A stretch of DNA of 38,089 nucleotides from an uncultured Bacilli bacterium (GCA_947629265.1 CANRCZ010000012.1:1-38089), one strand, 5' to 3'. Counted from the stretch's first letter, positions 16,900-24,034 are shown. Numbers and translations: made by a program. Notes: generated by a model from the sequence alone, not told the origin.

Positions 16900-16923
16900 T
16901 TTATATCTAATTTTTAAAAACTA

Positions 16924-16932
16924 TGTTATAAT
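16924..16932 (+). promoter_or_regulatory. Extended -10 promoter for the PH-like gene
   Basis: TGtTATAAT without an obvious -35. The predicted start of transcription is about ten bases before the GAGGAG ribosome binding site. Confidence 0.5.
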
Positions 16933-16958
16933 GGACTTGAAAGTGAGGAGCGGTTGCC

Positions 16959-17396
16959 TTGAAAGATGTATGCGAAGAAGCTTTAAAGTTTAAAAATAAA
17001 TACAAATATACCATAGCATGGCGTGTATCAAAGCATGCTGAGGTAGTAAAGAAACATTTAAATCCTGATGAAGAGGTATTATATGTATTCTGTGCTCAAA
17101 AAAACGATAGAGTATTTGATATTTTCACATCATGTGTAGTAGCACTTACTAATCGTCGTATTATTATAGGTCAAAAGAGAGTTTTATTCGGTTACTTTAT
17201 GACGTCGATAACTCCTGATTTATTTAATGATCTAGAGGTAAGAAAAGGTTTAATATATGGTCGTATTTATATTGATACTGTAAAAGAAGTTGTAAAATTT
17301 TCAAACATCCAACCATCAGCACTTAACAATATCGAAACTGCTATTTCATCTTATATGATGGAAGAAAAGAAAAAGTACTGTCAAACAGTTGGTTAG
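16959..17396 (+). CDS. Bacterial PH-like domain protein
   Basis: A 145-residue protein. An N-terminal helix (EALKFKNKYKYTIAWRVSKH) is followed by a beta-rich domain with LNPDEEVLYVFCAQKND, SCVVALTNRRIIIGQKRVLFG and IYIDTVKEVVKF, and a closing helix. The strand pattern 'E-E-V-L...A-L-T-N-R-R-I-I-I' is typical of YokE-like/bPH_2 bacterial pleckstrin-homology domains. Its function is unknown and it has no membrane segment. The start is TTG 16959, chosen because GAGGAG lies 8 bp upstream and no ATG or GTG fits. It overlaps the start region of the DUF4234 gene, so the two form an operon. Confidence 0.65.
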   Translation: MKDVCEEALKFKNKYKYTIAWRVSKHAEVVKKHLNPDEEVLYVFCAQKNDRVFDIFTSCVVALTNRRIIIGQKRVLFGYFMTSITPDLFNDLEVRKGLIYGRIYIDTVKEVVKFSNIQPSALNNIETAISSYMMEEKKKYCQTVG

Positions 17397-17406
17397 GAGG
17401 TATAGA

Positions 17407-17763
17407 ATGATTCAAAAGAGAAATATTGTAACTTGTATATTGTTAACAATCATCACTTGTGGAATTTATGGTATCATTTGGATGTATCAATTGACTAATG
17501 ATGCTGCAACAGCTAATCAAGACGTTAATCTTAATGGAACAAATGCTGTATTATTTACAATCATCACTTGTGGTATTTACGGTATATATTGGAATTACAA
17601 AATGGGTAAAGAGGTTTATGAAGCTCAAACCAAAAAAGGATTAAGTGGTAGTGATAATTCTATTTTATACTTAATTCTTGATATTATTGGTTTAGGTATC
17701 GTAAACTATTGTTTAATCCAATCTGATTTAAATGCTATTGCAGAAAAACAATTTAATAATTAA
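17407..17763 (+). CDS. DUF4234 family membrane protein
   Basis: A 118-residue protein from ATG 17407, behind a perfect AGGAGG at 17395-17400; an upstream GTG would overlap the previous gene without a ribosome binding site. It contains three hydrophobic segments (about 8-26, 45-63, 82-103). The first two share an internal repeat, TIITCGIYGIIW and TIITCGIYGIYW, the hallmark of DUF4234. The family is uncharacterised and often lies next to small membrane proteins, such as the DUF2752 protein that follows here. Confidence 0.75.
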   Translation: MIQKRNIVTCILLTIITCGIYGIIWMYQLTNDAATANQDVNLNGTNAVLFTIITCGIYGIYWNYKMGKEVYEAQTKKGLSGSDNSILYLILDIIGLGIVNYCLIQSDLNAIAEKQFNN

Positions 17764-18133
17764 AAGAGCTTTGGTAGTTTTGCTCTTTTTAGTTACCATT
17801 TTATTAATCGTTAACCTTAATATATATATACCGTGTCTATTTCATGAGATAACCAATTTATACTGTCCTGGATGTGGAATTACGAGAATGTTTATATCGA
17901 TTTTTAAACTTGATTTTTATCAAGCGTTTAGATATAATCCATTATGTTTTATCTTGCTACCGATCATTATTCCTTATATATTATATTTAGTATATATGTG
18001 GGTATTTAATAAAACTAATAAAATAAATAAGTATGTAGATAAAGTTATTTTAGTAATAACCGTTTTGTTAATAATATATGGAATAATTAGAAATATTGAT
18101 ACGTATTCTTATTTAAGACCAACAATTGTTTAA
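17732..18133 (+). CDS. DUF2752 family membrane protein
   Basis: A 133-residue hydrophobic protein with the defining motif YCPGCGITRMF (Cys45, Cys48) between the first and second membrane helices, then YQAFRYNPL. Four hydrophobic segments lie at about 11-30, 50-58, 67-90 and 102-120. The only ATG is at 17732, giving a 32-bp overlap with DUF4234 and no good ribosome binding site. The true start may be an alternative codon close to IIKRALVV, so the first ten residues are doubtful. The family role is unknown, and membership is clear from the CPxCGxTR motif. Confidence 0.75.
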   Translation: MLLQKNNLIIKRALVVLLFLVTILLIVNLNIYIPCLFHEITNLYCPGCGITRMFISIFKLDFYQAFRYNPLCFILLPIIIPYILYLVYMWVFNKTNKINKYVDKVILVITVLLIIYGIIRNIDTYSYLRPTIV

Positions 18134-18150
18134 AAAAGTTCATAAAATCA

Positions 18151-18179
18151 TTGACTTTTAAACCTATTTTTAATATAAT
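18151..18179 (+). promoter_or_regulatory. Promoter of rplM-rpsI
   Basis: TTGACT (18151-18156), exactly 17 bp, TATAAT (18174-18179). Strong and expected for ribosomal protein genes. Confidence 0.85.
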
Positions 18180-18200
18180 TTTAATTGGTACATTTATTAA

Positions 18201-18231
18201 TCCCATGAAACAACTGTTGGGACCAGTTGTT
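18201..18231 (+). promoter_or_regulatory. L13-type ribosomal protein leader
   Basis: The rplM leader holds a perfect 8-bp hairpin, AACAACTG (18209-18216)/CAGTTGTT (18224-18231). Its loop TTGGGAC contains TGGGA, which is complementary to TCCCA at 18201-18205, so an H-type pseudoknot is possible. Firmicutes rplM genes often carry an autoregulatory L13 leader. I see the structure but cannot align it to the family model. Confidence 0.55.
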
Positions 18232-18255
18232 TAAACTAAAAAGGAAGGGACAAAT

Positions 18256-18690
18256 ATGAAAAATACTTATATGCAAAAAAAAGAAACCGTAGAACGCAAA
18301 TGGTATGTAGTCGATGCTAAAGGTCAAAATTTAGGTCGTGTTGCAGCTAAAGTAGCTATGGTACTACAAGGTAAGCATAAACCAACATATACACCTCATA
18401 TCGATTGTGGTGATTATGTAATCGTCGTTAATGCTTCAAAAGTTAATTTAACTGGTAATAAGTTAAATGACAAAATCTACTATAATCATAGTGGATATAC
18501 TGGTGGTTTAAGAGAAAGAACTGCTAAAGAAATGAAAGAAAACTATCCAGAAGAAATGATGGAAAGAGCTATTAAAGGTATGCTTCCAAAAGGAAGATTG
18601 GGTCGTGCAATGTATAGAAAGTTATTTGTGTATAGGGATGAAAATCATCCTCATACCGCTCAACAACCAGTTGAGTTAAAATTAAACTAG
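18256..18690 (+). CDS. rplM: 50S ribosomal protein L13
   Basis: A 144-residue protein of standard length. Recognisable L13 blocks are [53 protein letters not shown]-type residues near 70-85, and [19 protein letters not shown] near 108-127. L13 is an early assembly protein of the large ribosomal subunit and in Firmicutes can bind its own leader. The start follows GGAAGGGACAA. It is the first gene of the usual L13-S9 pair, with rpsI 11 bp downstream. Confidence 0.97.
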   Translation: MKNTYMQKKETVERKWYVVDAKGQNLGRVAAKVAMVLQGKHKPTYTPHIDCGDYVIVVNASKVNLTGNKLNDKIYYNHSGYTGGLRERTAKEMKENYPEEMMERAIKGMLPKGRLGRAMYRKLFVYRDENHPHTAQQPVELKLN

Positions 18691-18701
18691 GAGGTTTTTA
18701 A

Positions 18702-19121
18702 ATGGCAGATAAAAAAGTTTATATCGGAACAGGTAGAAGAAAGTCATCAATCGCACAAGTTAGAATGACTCCAGGTAGTGGAAAAATAACTGTTAATGGT
18801 ATTGATGTTAATGAATACTTTCCATACGAAACAAATGTAATGGATTTAAAACAACCTCTAGTAGCTACTAGTACTGATGGAATGTTTGATATCGAGGTTA
18901 AAGCTAACGGTGGTGGCTTTACAGGTCAAACAGGAGCTATCCGTCTAGGTATTGCAAGAGCTTTGTTAGCATATGATGAAAATAATGATCCAAATAGCGA
19001 AACAAGTTATAGAAAGATTTTAAAAAGAGCTGGATTTATAACTAGAGATTCTAGAAGCAAAGAACGTAAGAAACCAGGTCTTAAGGCAGCTCGTAGAGCA
19101 CCTCAATTCTCAAAACGTTAA
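18702..19121 (+). CDS. rpsI: 30S ribosomal protein S9
   Basis: A 139-residue protein with the S9 hallmarks: [15 protein letters not shown] at the N terminus, [20 protein letters not shown] in the middle, and the basic C-terminal tail ending in PQFSKR, whose final Lys-Arg contacts P-site tRNA. Ribosome binding site AGGAGG lies 6 bp after the rplM stop. It is co-transcribed with rplM and ends at a strong terminator at 19140. Confidence 0.97.
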   Translation: MADKKVYIGTGRRKSSIAQVRMTPGSGKITVNGIDVNEYFPYETNVMDLKQPLVATSTDGMFDIEVKANGGGFTGQTGAIRLGIARALLAYDENNDPNSETSYRKILKRAGFITRDSRSKERKKPGLKAARRAPQFSKR

Positions 19122-19139
19122 TAATAAGTTTTCTTTTAT

Positions 19140-19169
19140 ACCCTATAACCAAGTGTTATGGGGTTTTTA
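19140..19169 (+). terminator. Rho-independent terminator of rplM-rpsI
   Basis: ACCCTATAAC pairs with GTTATGGGGT (one G-U) around a 5-base loop and runs into T5. Confidence 0.85.
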
Positions 19170-19177
19170 TAAATTAG

Positions 19178-19879
19178 GTGGTGATCGATATAAATACTTT
19201 CTATATAGATGAGTCAGGTAGTATGACTAAGAAATATTTGAATTTTTGTAAAAATAAATATTTTGTTATTTGTATCATTATGCCTAAAAATAAGGATCGT
19301 TTAAAAAGAGTTTTTAAAAGGTTTGTAAGTAGTAATTTAGATGATTTAAGGAAAATTGATAAAGATAAAAAAATGTTTTATGATAATGGAAAGTTTAAAG
19401 AGTTAAAAGGTAGTTGTTTTAATGCTAATATGAAAAGAAAGTTTATAAACTTTTTTTGTCAGAATGATTTATTTAAAATATATTATATAGTCTGTGATAA
19501 TAAAAAAGTTAAAGATTACTTTTATAATAATACCGCTAGAGCATTTAACTATCTTTTAAAATTGACGTTTGAACATTTTACTAATTATAATAAGATACCT
19601 GTTAAAGAAAATTATTTGTTTATCGATGAGAGAAATGTTAAAACGGAAACGAGGACTACTTTAGAAGAGTATTTGAATACGGAATTAGTGACAGGTAATC
19701 ATATACAAGAAGAATTTTATGTTGAATATTGTCAATCAGAAAATAGAGAATTAATACAAATCGCTGATGTGTTTTCTAATATTTATTATACTAATTTAAT
19801 TGCAGATAATTGTTTTAGTAGTGAACTTAAAAAAATACATGAATATATATCAGGTGAATTTTTCTTTCCAATAAAATAG
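19178..19879 (+). CDS. DUF3800 family protein
   Basis: A 233-residue protein opening with TFYIDESGSM, the signature of DUF3800 (acidic Asp11-Glu12). Further family-like blocks are FVICIIMPKN, YLFIDERN near residue 150, and IQIADVFSNIYYT near 205. Together these give an RNase-H-like acidic constellation, so nuclease activity is often proposed but not shown. DUF3800 genes are frequent in mobile or defence contexts. This one sits alone after the rpsI terminator. The start is uncertain: GTG 19178 or GTG 19181 lies within the only ribosome-binding-site-like AGGTGGTG. There is no separate promoter, so it may be read through from rpsI. Confidence 0.7.
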   Translation: MVIDINTFYIDESGSMTKKYLNFCKNKYFVICIIMPKNKDRLKRVFKRFVSSNLDDLRKIDKDKKMFYDNGKFKELKGSCFNANMKRKFINFFCQNDLFKIYYIVCDNKKVKDYFYNNTARAFNYLLKLTFEHFTNYNKIPVKENYLFIDERNVKTETRTTLEEYLNTELVTGNHIQEEFYVEYCQSENRELIQIADVFSNIYYTNLIADNCFSSELKKIHEYISGEFFFPIK

Positions 19880-19884
19880 ATGTA

Positions 19885-19913
19885 TTGACATGTATTTATT
19901 TACATAATATAAT
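19885..19913 (+). promoter_or_regulatory. Perfect consensus promoter of a small RNA
   Basis: TTGACA (19885-19890), exactly 17 bp, TATAAT (19908-19913). I saw no other perfect match to both hexamers in this window. It fires into a non-coding segment with its own terminator. Confidence 0.85.
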
Positions 19914-19917
19914 AATA

Positions 19918-20029
19918 GTGTTATCAGTAAGTCCTTGTTTCGCGCCATAAATTTATTAGGTAAGCGCTATGTGTTAGCGTCGCACCAAGGCAAATAACAC
20001 GGGAATTAAAGAGCGTTTAAGCTCTTTTT
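19918..20029 (+). ncRNA. Unidentified small structured RNA of about 110 nt
   Basis: Between the consensus promoter and a terminator lies a non-coding, relatively GC-rich segment. GTGTTAT (19918-19924) pairs with ATAACAC (19994-20000) as a closing stem. CCTTG (19933-19937) can pair with CAAGG inside it (19986-19990). A hairpin CGCTA-tgtgt-TAGCG lies at 19966-19980. A rho-independent terminator follows: AAAGAGC (20008-20014), loop, GCTCTTT (20021-20027) and T. The fabG gene has its own promoter downstream, so the RNA is probably independent rather than a leader. I compared it from memory with SRP RNA, tmRNA, RNase P, 6S and the common riboswitches and see none of their conserved cores. Confidence 0.6.
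20008..20029 (+). terminator. Terminator of the small RNA
   Basis: AAAGAGC pairs with GCTCTTT around a 6-base loop, followed by T. Confidence 0.75.
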
Positions 20030-20039
20030 AAATTAACAA

Positions 20040-20068
20040 TTGATTTTAAATATATTATAATTTATAAT
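20040..20068 (+). promoter_or_regulatory. Promoter of the fabG-like operon
   Basis: TTGATT (20040-20045), 17-bp spacer, TATAAT (20063-20068). This leaves a very short leader before ATG 20085. Confidence 0.7.
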
Positions 20069-20084
20069 AAGTCTAGGTGATTTT

Positions 20085-20819
20085 ATGTTTGATAATAAAG
20101 TAGCGTTAGTAACTGGTTCAAGTAGAGGAATAGGTAAAGCTATTGTTAAAGAGTTAGCAAGTAAAAAATGTAATGTTGTTATCAATTATCATAATGATTT
20201 AGATAGTGCTTTAAAATTAAATGATGAAATTAAAGAGTATGGTGTAAAAAGTTTAGTTATTAAATCTGATGTATCTAATGAAGAAGAGGTTAAAATGATG
20301 GTTGATACGGTATTAAAAGAATTTGGTAAAATCGATATTTTAGTAAATAATGCTGGTATCGCTATCGATACGTTATTTATAGATAAAACTTTAGAAAATT
20401 TTAAAAAAACTTTAGATATTAATTTGCTAGGTACTTTTTTAGTTAGTAAGTATGTTGGTGAAGCTATGTTACAAAGACAGTATGGTAAGATTATCAATAT
20501 TTCATCAACTAATGGTATCGATACTTATTATCCTATGAGTATTGATTATGATGCTTCTAAAGCTGGTGTTATATCACTTACGCATAATTTAGCGAAAGCT
20601 TATGCTCCATATATAAATGTTAATGCTATTGCCTGTGGTTGGGTAGATACTGATATGAATAAAGATATGGATGAAGAATTTAAAAATGAAGAATTAAAAA
20701 AAATATTTTTACATAGGTTCGCGGATGCTTATGAAATAGCGAAAGTTGTTAGCTTTTTAGCAAGCGATGATGCTAGTTATGTTAATGGTTCAATTATAAG
20801 AGTGGATGGAGGATATTAG
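20085..20819 (+). CDS. SDR family oxidoreductase, FabG-like
   Basis: A 244-residue classical short-chain dehydrogenase/reductase. Visible motifs are TGSSRGIG (10-17) for NAD(P) binding, NNAG (88-91), catalytic Ser140/141 in INISST, Tyr155 and Lys159 in YDASKAG, and a C-terminal SIIRVDGGY typical of FabG. FabG reduces 3-oxoacyl-ACP with NADPH in fatty-acid elongation. No other fab genes are nearby, so a different keto substrate is equally possible and no gene symbol is given. It is followed after 1 bp by the PLP enzyme gene, whose ribosome binding site (GGAGG) is inside its last codons, so the two are translationally coupled. Confidence 0.85.
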   Translation: MFDNKVALVTGSSRGIGKAIVKELASKKCNVVINYHNDLDSALKLNDEIKEYGVKSLVIKSDVSNEEEVKMMVDTVLKEFGKIDILVNNAGIAIDTLFIDKTLENFKKTLDINLLGTFLVSKYVGEAMLQRQYGKIINISSTNGIDTYYPMSIDYDASKAGVISLTHNLAKAYAPYINVNAIACGWVDTDMNKDMDEEFKNEELKKIFLHRFADAYEIAKVVSFLASDDASYVNGSIIRVDGGY

Positions 20820-20820
20820 T

Positions 20821-22065
20821 ATGTATGAACAGTTTGGTATTAGTGATTATGTTGTTAATTTAGTTAATGATGCTTCCAATAATTTAGAGAATGAATTTCA
20901 TAAAATTGATGATATTTGTGAATTTAATAGTTTAAAAGTTTTACATGCTTTTAATAAGGTTGGTATATCAGAAGCTCATTTTAATGAAACGACGGGGTAT
21001 GGTTATAATGATATTGGTCGTGATGCTGTTGAAAAAGTTTATGCTGATATATTTAAAGCTGAGGATGCTTTAGTTAGAGGTCAATTTATATCAGGTACCC
21101 ATGCTTTATCGACAACTTTAAATGCTCTACTTAGACCAAATGATATATTATTAAGTATTACTGATAAACCTTATGATACTTTAGATGAGGTTATTGGTCT
21201 TAAGGATAATCCTAGTAGTTTAATGTCATATGGTGTTAAGTATGAACAGATTGATTTAATCGATAATGATTTTGATTATGATAAAATAAAAAAAGTTTTA
21301 TTAAGTAAAAAAATAAAATTGATTGAAATTCAAAGATCAAAAGGTTATTCAAGTAGAAAGACAATATCGATTGATAAGTTAAAAAAAGTTATCGACGTTA
21401 TAAGGAGTGTCGATAAACAGGTTATCATTATGATCGATAATTGTTATTGTGAGTTTGTTACTAAGTATGAACCTATTGAATTAGGAGCTGATATTGTAGT
21501 TGGTTCTTTGATTAAAAATTTAGGTGGGGGTATCGCTCCTAATGGAGCTTATGTTGTCGGTAAGAAAGATTTAATTGAATTAGTCGCTAGTAGATTGAAT
21601 GTACCTGGTGAGGGTAAAGAGGTAGGACCTACTTTAGGAATGAATAAATTATTTTTACAAGGTTTATTTTTAGCGCCATCGGTAGTTAAAAGTAGTTTAA
21701 AGATTTCTATTTTAACCAGTTATGTTTTAGAAAAGTTAAATTATAAGGTAGAACCTAGATATAATGAAGAAAGATACGATATTGTTCAAAGTATTATTTT
21801 TAATGATAGGGATAAATTAATTAAGTATTGTCAAGGTATTCAACATGCTTCAGCGATCGATTCTAATGTTCTAGCTATTCCATCAGATATGCCAGGTTAT
21901 GATGATCAAGTTATTATGGCATCTGGATCTTTTGTTCAAGGTAGTTCGATTGAATTATCTTGTGATGGACCTTTAAGAGAACCTTTTATAGCTTATCAAC
22001 AAGGTGGTTTAACTTATGAATATGGTAAAATTGGTTTAATGAAAGCTATTGAGGAGATAATGTAG
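20821..22065 (+). CDS. Methionine gamma-lyase family protein (YnbB-like PLP enzyme)
   Basis: A 414-residue fold-type-I PLP enzyme resembling the 'aluminium resistance / Met_gamma_lyase' family (YnbB). Motifs are LHAFNKVGISEAHFNETTGYGYND at the N terminus (family hallmark), GQFISGTHAL for phosphate binding, Asp206 in MIDNCYCEF, and the presumed PLP lysine Lys232 in VGSLIKNLGGGIAPNGAYVVG. The family probably cleaves C-S bonds in amino acids, and the true substrate is not established. ATG 20821 is chosen over ATG 20806 because GGAGG at 20808-20812 is correctly spaced. It is in operon with FabG-like upstream and a small gene 2 bp downstream. Confidence 0.85.
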   Translation: MYEQFGISDYVVNLVNDASNNLENEFHKIDDICEFNSLKVLHAFNKVGISEAHFNETTGYGYNDIGRDAVEKVYADIFKAEDALVRGQFISGTHALSTTLNALLRPNDILLSITDKPYDTLDEVIGLKDNPSSLMSYGVKYEQIDLIDNDFDYDKIKKVLLSKKIKLIEIQRSKGYSSRKTISIDKLKKVIDVIRSVDKQVIIMIDNCYCEFVTKYEPIELGADIVVGSLIKNLGGGIAPNGAYVVGKKDLIELVASRLNVPGEGKEVGPTLGMNKLFLQGLFLAPSVVKSSLKISILTSYVLEKLNYKVEPRYNEERYDIVQSIIFNDRDKLIKYCQGIQHASAIDSNVLAIPSDMPGYDDQVIMASGSFVQGSSIELSCDGPLREPFIAYQQGGLTYEYGKIGLMKAIEEIM

Positions 22066-22067
22066 TT

Positions 22068-22292
22068 ATGGATGAATTTATGCTTAAAAGAAGAGAAAAT
22101 GGTTTATTACTTACTGATGAAGATATTGAGATATTAAAAAAGTATAATTTTGATTATACTAAATATAGTGATTTAAACAGTTTGATATATGATATAGAAT
22201 ATTATTTGAATGCTAATCCTGGTTCTAGTGATTTGGATTATCTATCTAGTGTTTTATCGGAAATGAATTATTATCAAAATACGAATAAGTAG
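22068..22292 (+). CDS. Small conserved-looking protein of unknown function
   Basis: A 74-residue acidic protein starting 2 bp after the YnbB-like gene. It reads MLKRRENGLLLTDEDIEIL, then KYSDLNSLIYDIEYYLN, and ends SSVLSEMNYYQNTNK. It is helical throughout, with no membrane segment or metal motif. I recall similar short proteins in related Firmicutes but cannot name a family. An in-frame ATG at 22080 (MLKRREN) is an alternative start. The terminator at 22284 overlaps its stop. Confidence 0.6.
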   Translation: MDEFMLKRRENGLLLTDEDIEILKKYNFDYTKYSDLNSLIYDIEYYLNANPGSSDLDYLSSVLSEMNYYQNTNK

Positions 22293-22309
22293 TTATTACT
22301 TATTTTTTT
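22284..22309. terminator. Bidirectional terminator between convergent genes
   Basis: AATAAGTA (22284-22291) pairs with TACTTATT (22297-22304), followed by T on the plus strand. It overlaps the stop codons of both the 22068 gene and the minus-strand XRE gene. Confidence 0.65.
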
Positions 22310-22749
22310 ATTTTCTTTAATTTACCTAATAATATATCAGCGGATACGTCAAAGATAATTGATAGTTCTCTTAATATACTTACGGGTACCTCTCTTAAAC
22401 CTAGTTCGTAGTTATGTAAAGCTTGTGGTGTTATATAAAGTTTTTCAGCTAATGTAGTTAATGTATATTTGTTTAGTTTTCGATAATTTCTGATATTTGT
22501 TAAAAAAATATGGTAGTTCATCTTTCTGACCTTACCATAATTTCTTTGTTTAGTTATATCTAGTAAGTAATCGACGCTCACATTTAATTTAATTGATATT
22601 TTATCTAGTACATCAATAGGTATGTTTAAAAATCCATTCTCGTATTTCGAATAAGTTGTAAGTTTAATATCCAAATCTTTTGCAAATTCATATTGTTTAA
22701 TGTCTAAATCTTCTCTCGTGTTTTTAATTTTATTGTATAATTCAATCAT
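22300..22749 (-). CDS. XRE-type regulator with two helix-turn-helix domains
   Basis: A 149-residue protein made of two tandem HTH_3 domains. The first spans about residues 3-62, with KQYEFAKDLDIKLTTYSKYENG followed by PIDVLDKISIKLNVSVDYLL. The second spans about 78-142, with TLTTLAEKLYITPQALHNYELG followed by PVSILRELSIIFDVSADILLG. Both keep the YENG/YELG turn. Two HTH units in one chain would recognise a bipartite site. The divergent intergenic region carries two inverted copies of a 19-bp element around the promoter of the surface-protein gene. ATG 22749 is preferred to GTG 22758 because CGGTGA lies at the right distance. Confidence 0.85.
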   Translation of the reverse strand: MIELYNKIKNTREDLDIKQYEFAKDLDIKLTTYSKYENGFLNIPIDVLDKISIKLNVSVDYLLDITKQRNYGKVRKMNYHIFLTNIRNYRKLNKYTLTTLAEKLYITPQALHNYELGLREVPVSILRELSIIFDVSADILLGKLKKIKK

Positions 22750-22794
22750 ATGTGTCACCGATTTAATTCTATAATGGAAATCGCAAAAAAATAA

Positions 22795-22882
22795 TATTAT
22801 TCACAAATTGTTTGATAAATATTGCATTTTAAGTTAAAAAGTAGTAATATTTAATTATAAATTAAACAATAGATGAATAATA
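22795..22882. repeat. Inverted repeat pair flanking a promoter
   Basis: The left arm TATTATTCAcaaATTGTTT (22795-22813) and the right arm AAACAATagaTGAATAATA (22864-22882) are inverted copies matching at 16 of 19 positions, with the three mismatches in identical central positions. They flank a 50-bp segment that contains the promoter at 22822-22850. They may be paired operators for the double-HTH regulator or inversion sites. Confidence 0.65.
22822..22850 (+). promoter_or_regulatory. Promoter of the variable surface-protein gene
   Basis: TTGCAT (22822-22827), 17 bp, TAATAT (22845-22850), lying wholly between the inverted repeat arms and pointing to the 22937 gene. Confidence 0.6.
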
Positions 22883-22936
22883 ATAGTAGAATAATAAGTC
22901 TAAATATTGTTAATAATAGTAGTAAAGGAGCGTTTT

Positions 22937-24034
22937 ATGAGGAAAATAATTGATAAGATACTTAATCAGAAAAAGTTTATTTTAGGAACTATTTTCGGGG
23001 TTATGATTATGGGTGGTATCAGCTATGCTGCTAATAATTATACTAGTGAAAGTGTTAGTTACACAAGAGGTAATGACACTATGAGTGTAAAGCAAGCGTT
23101 AGATGACCTTATTGTTAAAGTGGATAAGAAGAGTGGTAACTTTAATATTGAGTTAGCTGAAAGACCACTAGGAATAAATTTTACAGAAAGTACAACAACA
23201 TATCAGTCACTTGTTAATGATTTACTTGGAAGAATGATAACAGCAATGGGAACAGCTAATACAGCCGATTTATCAGCAATAAAAAGTTCAACACTAACCT
23301 GGAAAAGTGAAGATCCAAACACAGCAAGTGTAACTGGAACAGTCGTAAAAGGTGTTAAAGAGGGAAAAACAAAAATAATAGGAACAGCGACAAATGGAAA
23401 ACAAGTAATAGTACCAGTAAATGTCAAATCAGCGGTAGTTTTAGCGGAAAAAGCCCATGTAGGAGAATATGTTGCATATGATGCTGGACAATGGAACGCT
23501 GATGCTGCTAGACCAACGAAATCAGGACAGTTCGGTGGATATAGTAAAAATCAAAGTAAGAACGCCAGTGTAGAATGGTGCAATAATGATAGTCATAAAA
23601 CAACATTACAAGGTTGGCGAATACTTGATATAAACACAAGTACTAAAACTGTAACTATCGTACATGCTGGCCAACCTGAATGTTACTACCATGGAACTAA
23701 TACAAATTCTAGTAAAACATATTTGGATAATAGGGCAGACACAGAATATAAAAATTCAATATACGCTGATTCCGCTCATGCTATGACATACGATGAAGCA
23801 AATTCAATGTCCGTTGATTTACGAAAAACCGGAGATTTATATTGGCTGGCTACTGCATACAGCGGCACTGACTTGTATCGCGTGGGCGACACAGGCAGCA
23901 TCTACATCAACGGCACCAGCAACTCGTACGGTTTCCGGCCGGTTGTAGTTCTAAAATCTGGTATCCTAACTACAGGACAAGTATCAGATGGCCTTGGACA
24001 CAATAATGCATGGAATTTAGTATTACCAAGTTAA
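22937..24034 (+). CDS. Exported Big2-like protein with candidate DGR variable region
   Basis: A 365-residue protein from ATG 22937, behind AAAGGAG. An N-terminal membrane or signal segment (about 10-30, ILGTIFGVMIMGGISYA) precedes SVSYTRGNDTMSVKQALDDL and a bacterial Ig-like (Big2-type) domain at about 85-162 (TWKSEDPNTASVTGTVVKGV). The C-terminal domain (about 165-365) has CLec-like features: WRILDINTSTKTVTIV, DLYWLATAYSG and YGFRPVVVLKSG. The segment 23841-23950, coding for the YWLA...GFRPVVV cassette, is 62/110 G+C in a region that is otherwise strongly A+T-rich. From the Tyr of AYSG to the Phe of GFRP, 19 of 26 codons end in C. This fits a variable region copied from an AAC-rich template by a DGR. 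No reverse transcriptase or template repeat is in the window. Confidence 0.7.
   Translation: MRKIIDKILNQKKFILGTIFGVMIMGGISYAANNYTSESVSYTRGNDTMSVKQALDDLIVKVDKKSGNFNIELAERPLGINFTESTTTYQSLVNDLLGRMITAMGTANTADLSAIKSSTLTWKSEDPNTASVTGTVVKGVKEGKTKIIGTATNGKQVIVPVNVKSAVVLAEKAHVGEYVAYDAGQWNADAARPTKSGQFGGYSKNQSKNASVEWCNNDSHKTTLQGWRILDINTSTKTVTIVHAGQPECYYHGTNTNSSKTYLDNRADTEYKNSIYADSAHAMTYDEANSMSVDLRKTGDLYWLATAYSGTDLYRVGDTGSIYINGTSNSYGFRPVVVLKSGILTTGQVSDGLGHNNAWNLVLPS
23841..23950 (+). repeat. Candidate DGR variable repeat
   Basis: A GC-rich island (62 of 110 bases) at the 3' end of the surface-protein gene. It is dense in NNC codons (TAC, AGC, GGC, GAC, ATC, AAC) that are otherwise rare here. It ends with TACGGTTTCCGGCCGGTTG, containing the palindrome CCGGCCGG (23935-23942). 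A G/C-rich 3' end is the usual initiation-of-mutagenic-homing position. The template is not in this window. Confidence 0.5.

Noticed and set aside
19918-20029. SRP (4.5S) RNA
   Set aside because: Lacks the conserved domain IV GUCAGG / GGAAGCAGC elements; only a superficial CCAAGGCAAAT resemblance.
22814-22863. Insertion sequence between the inverted repeats
   Set aside because: Only 50 bp, no coding content; it contains a promoter, so operator pair or invertible switch is the better reading.
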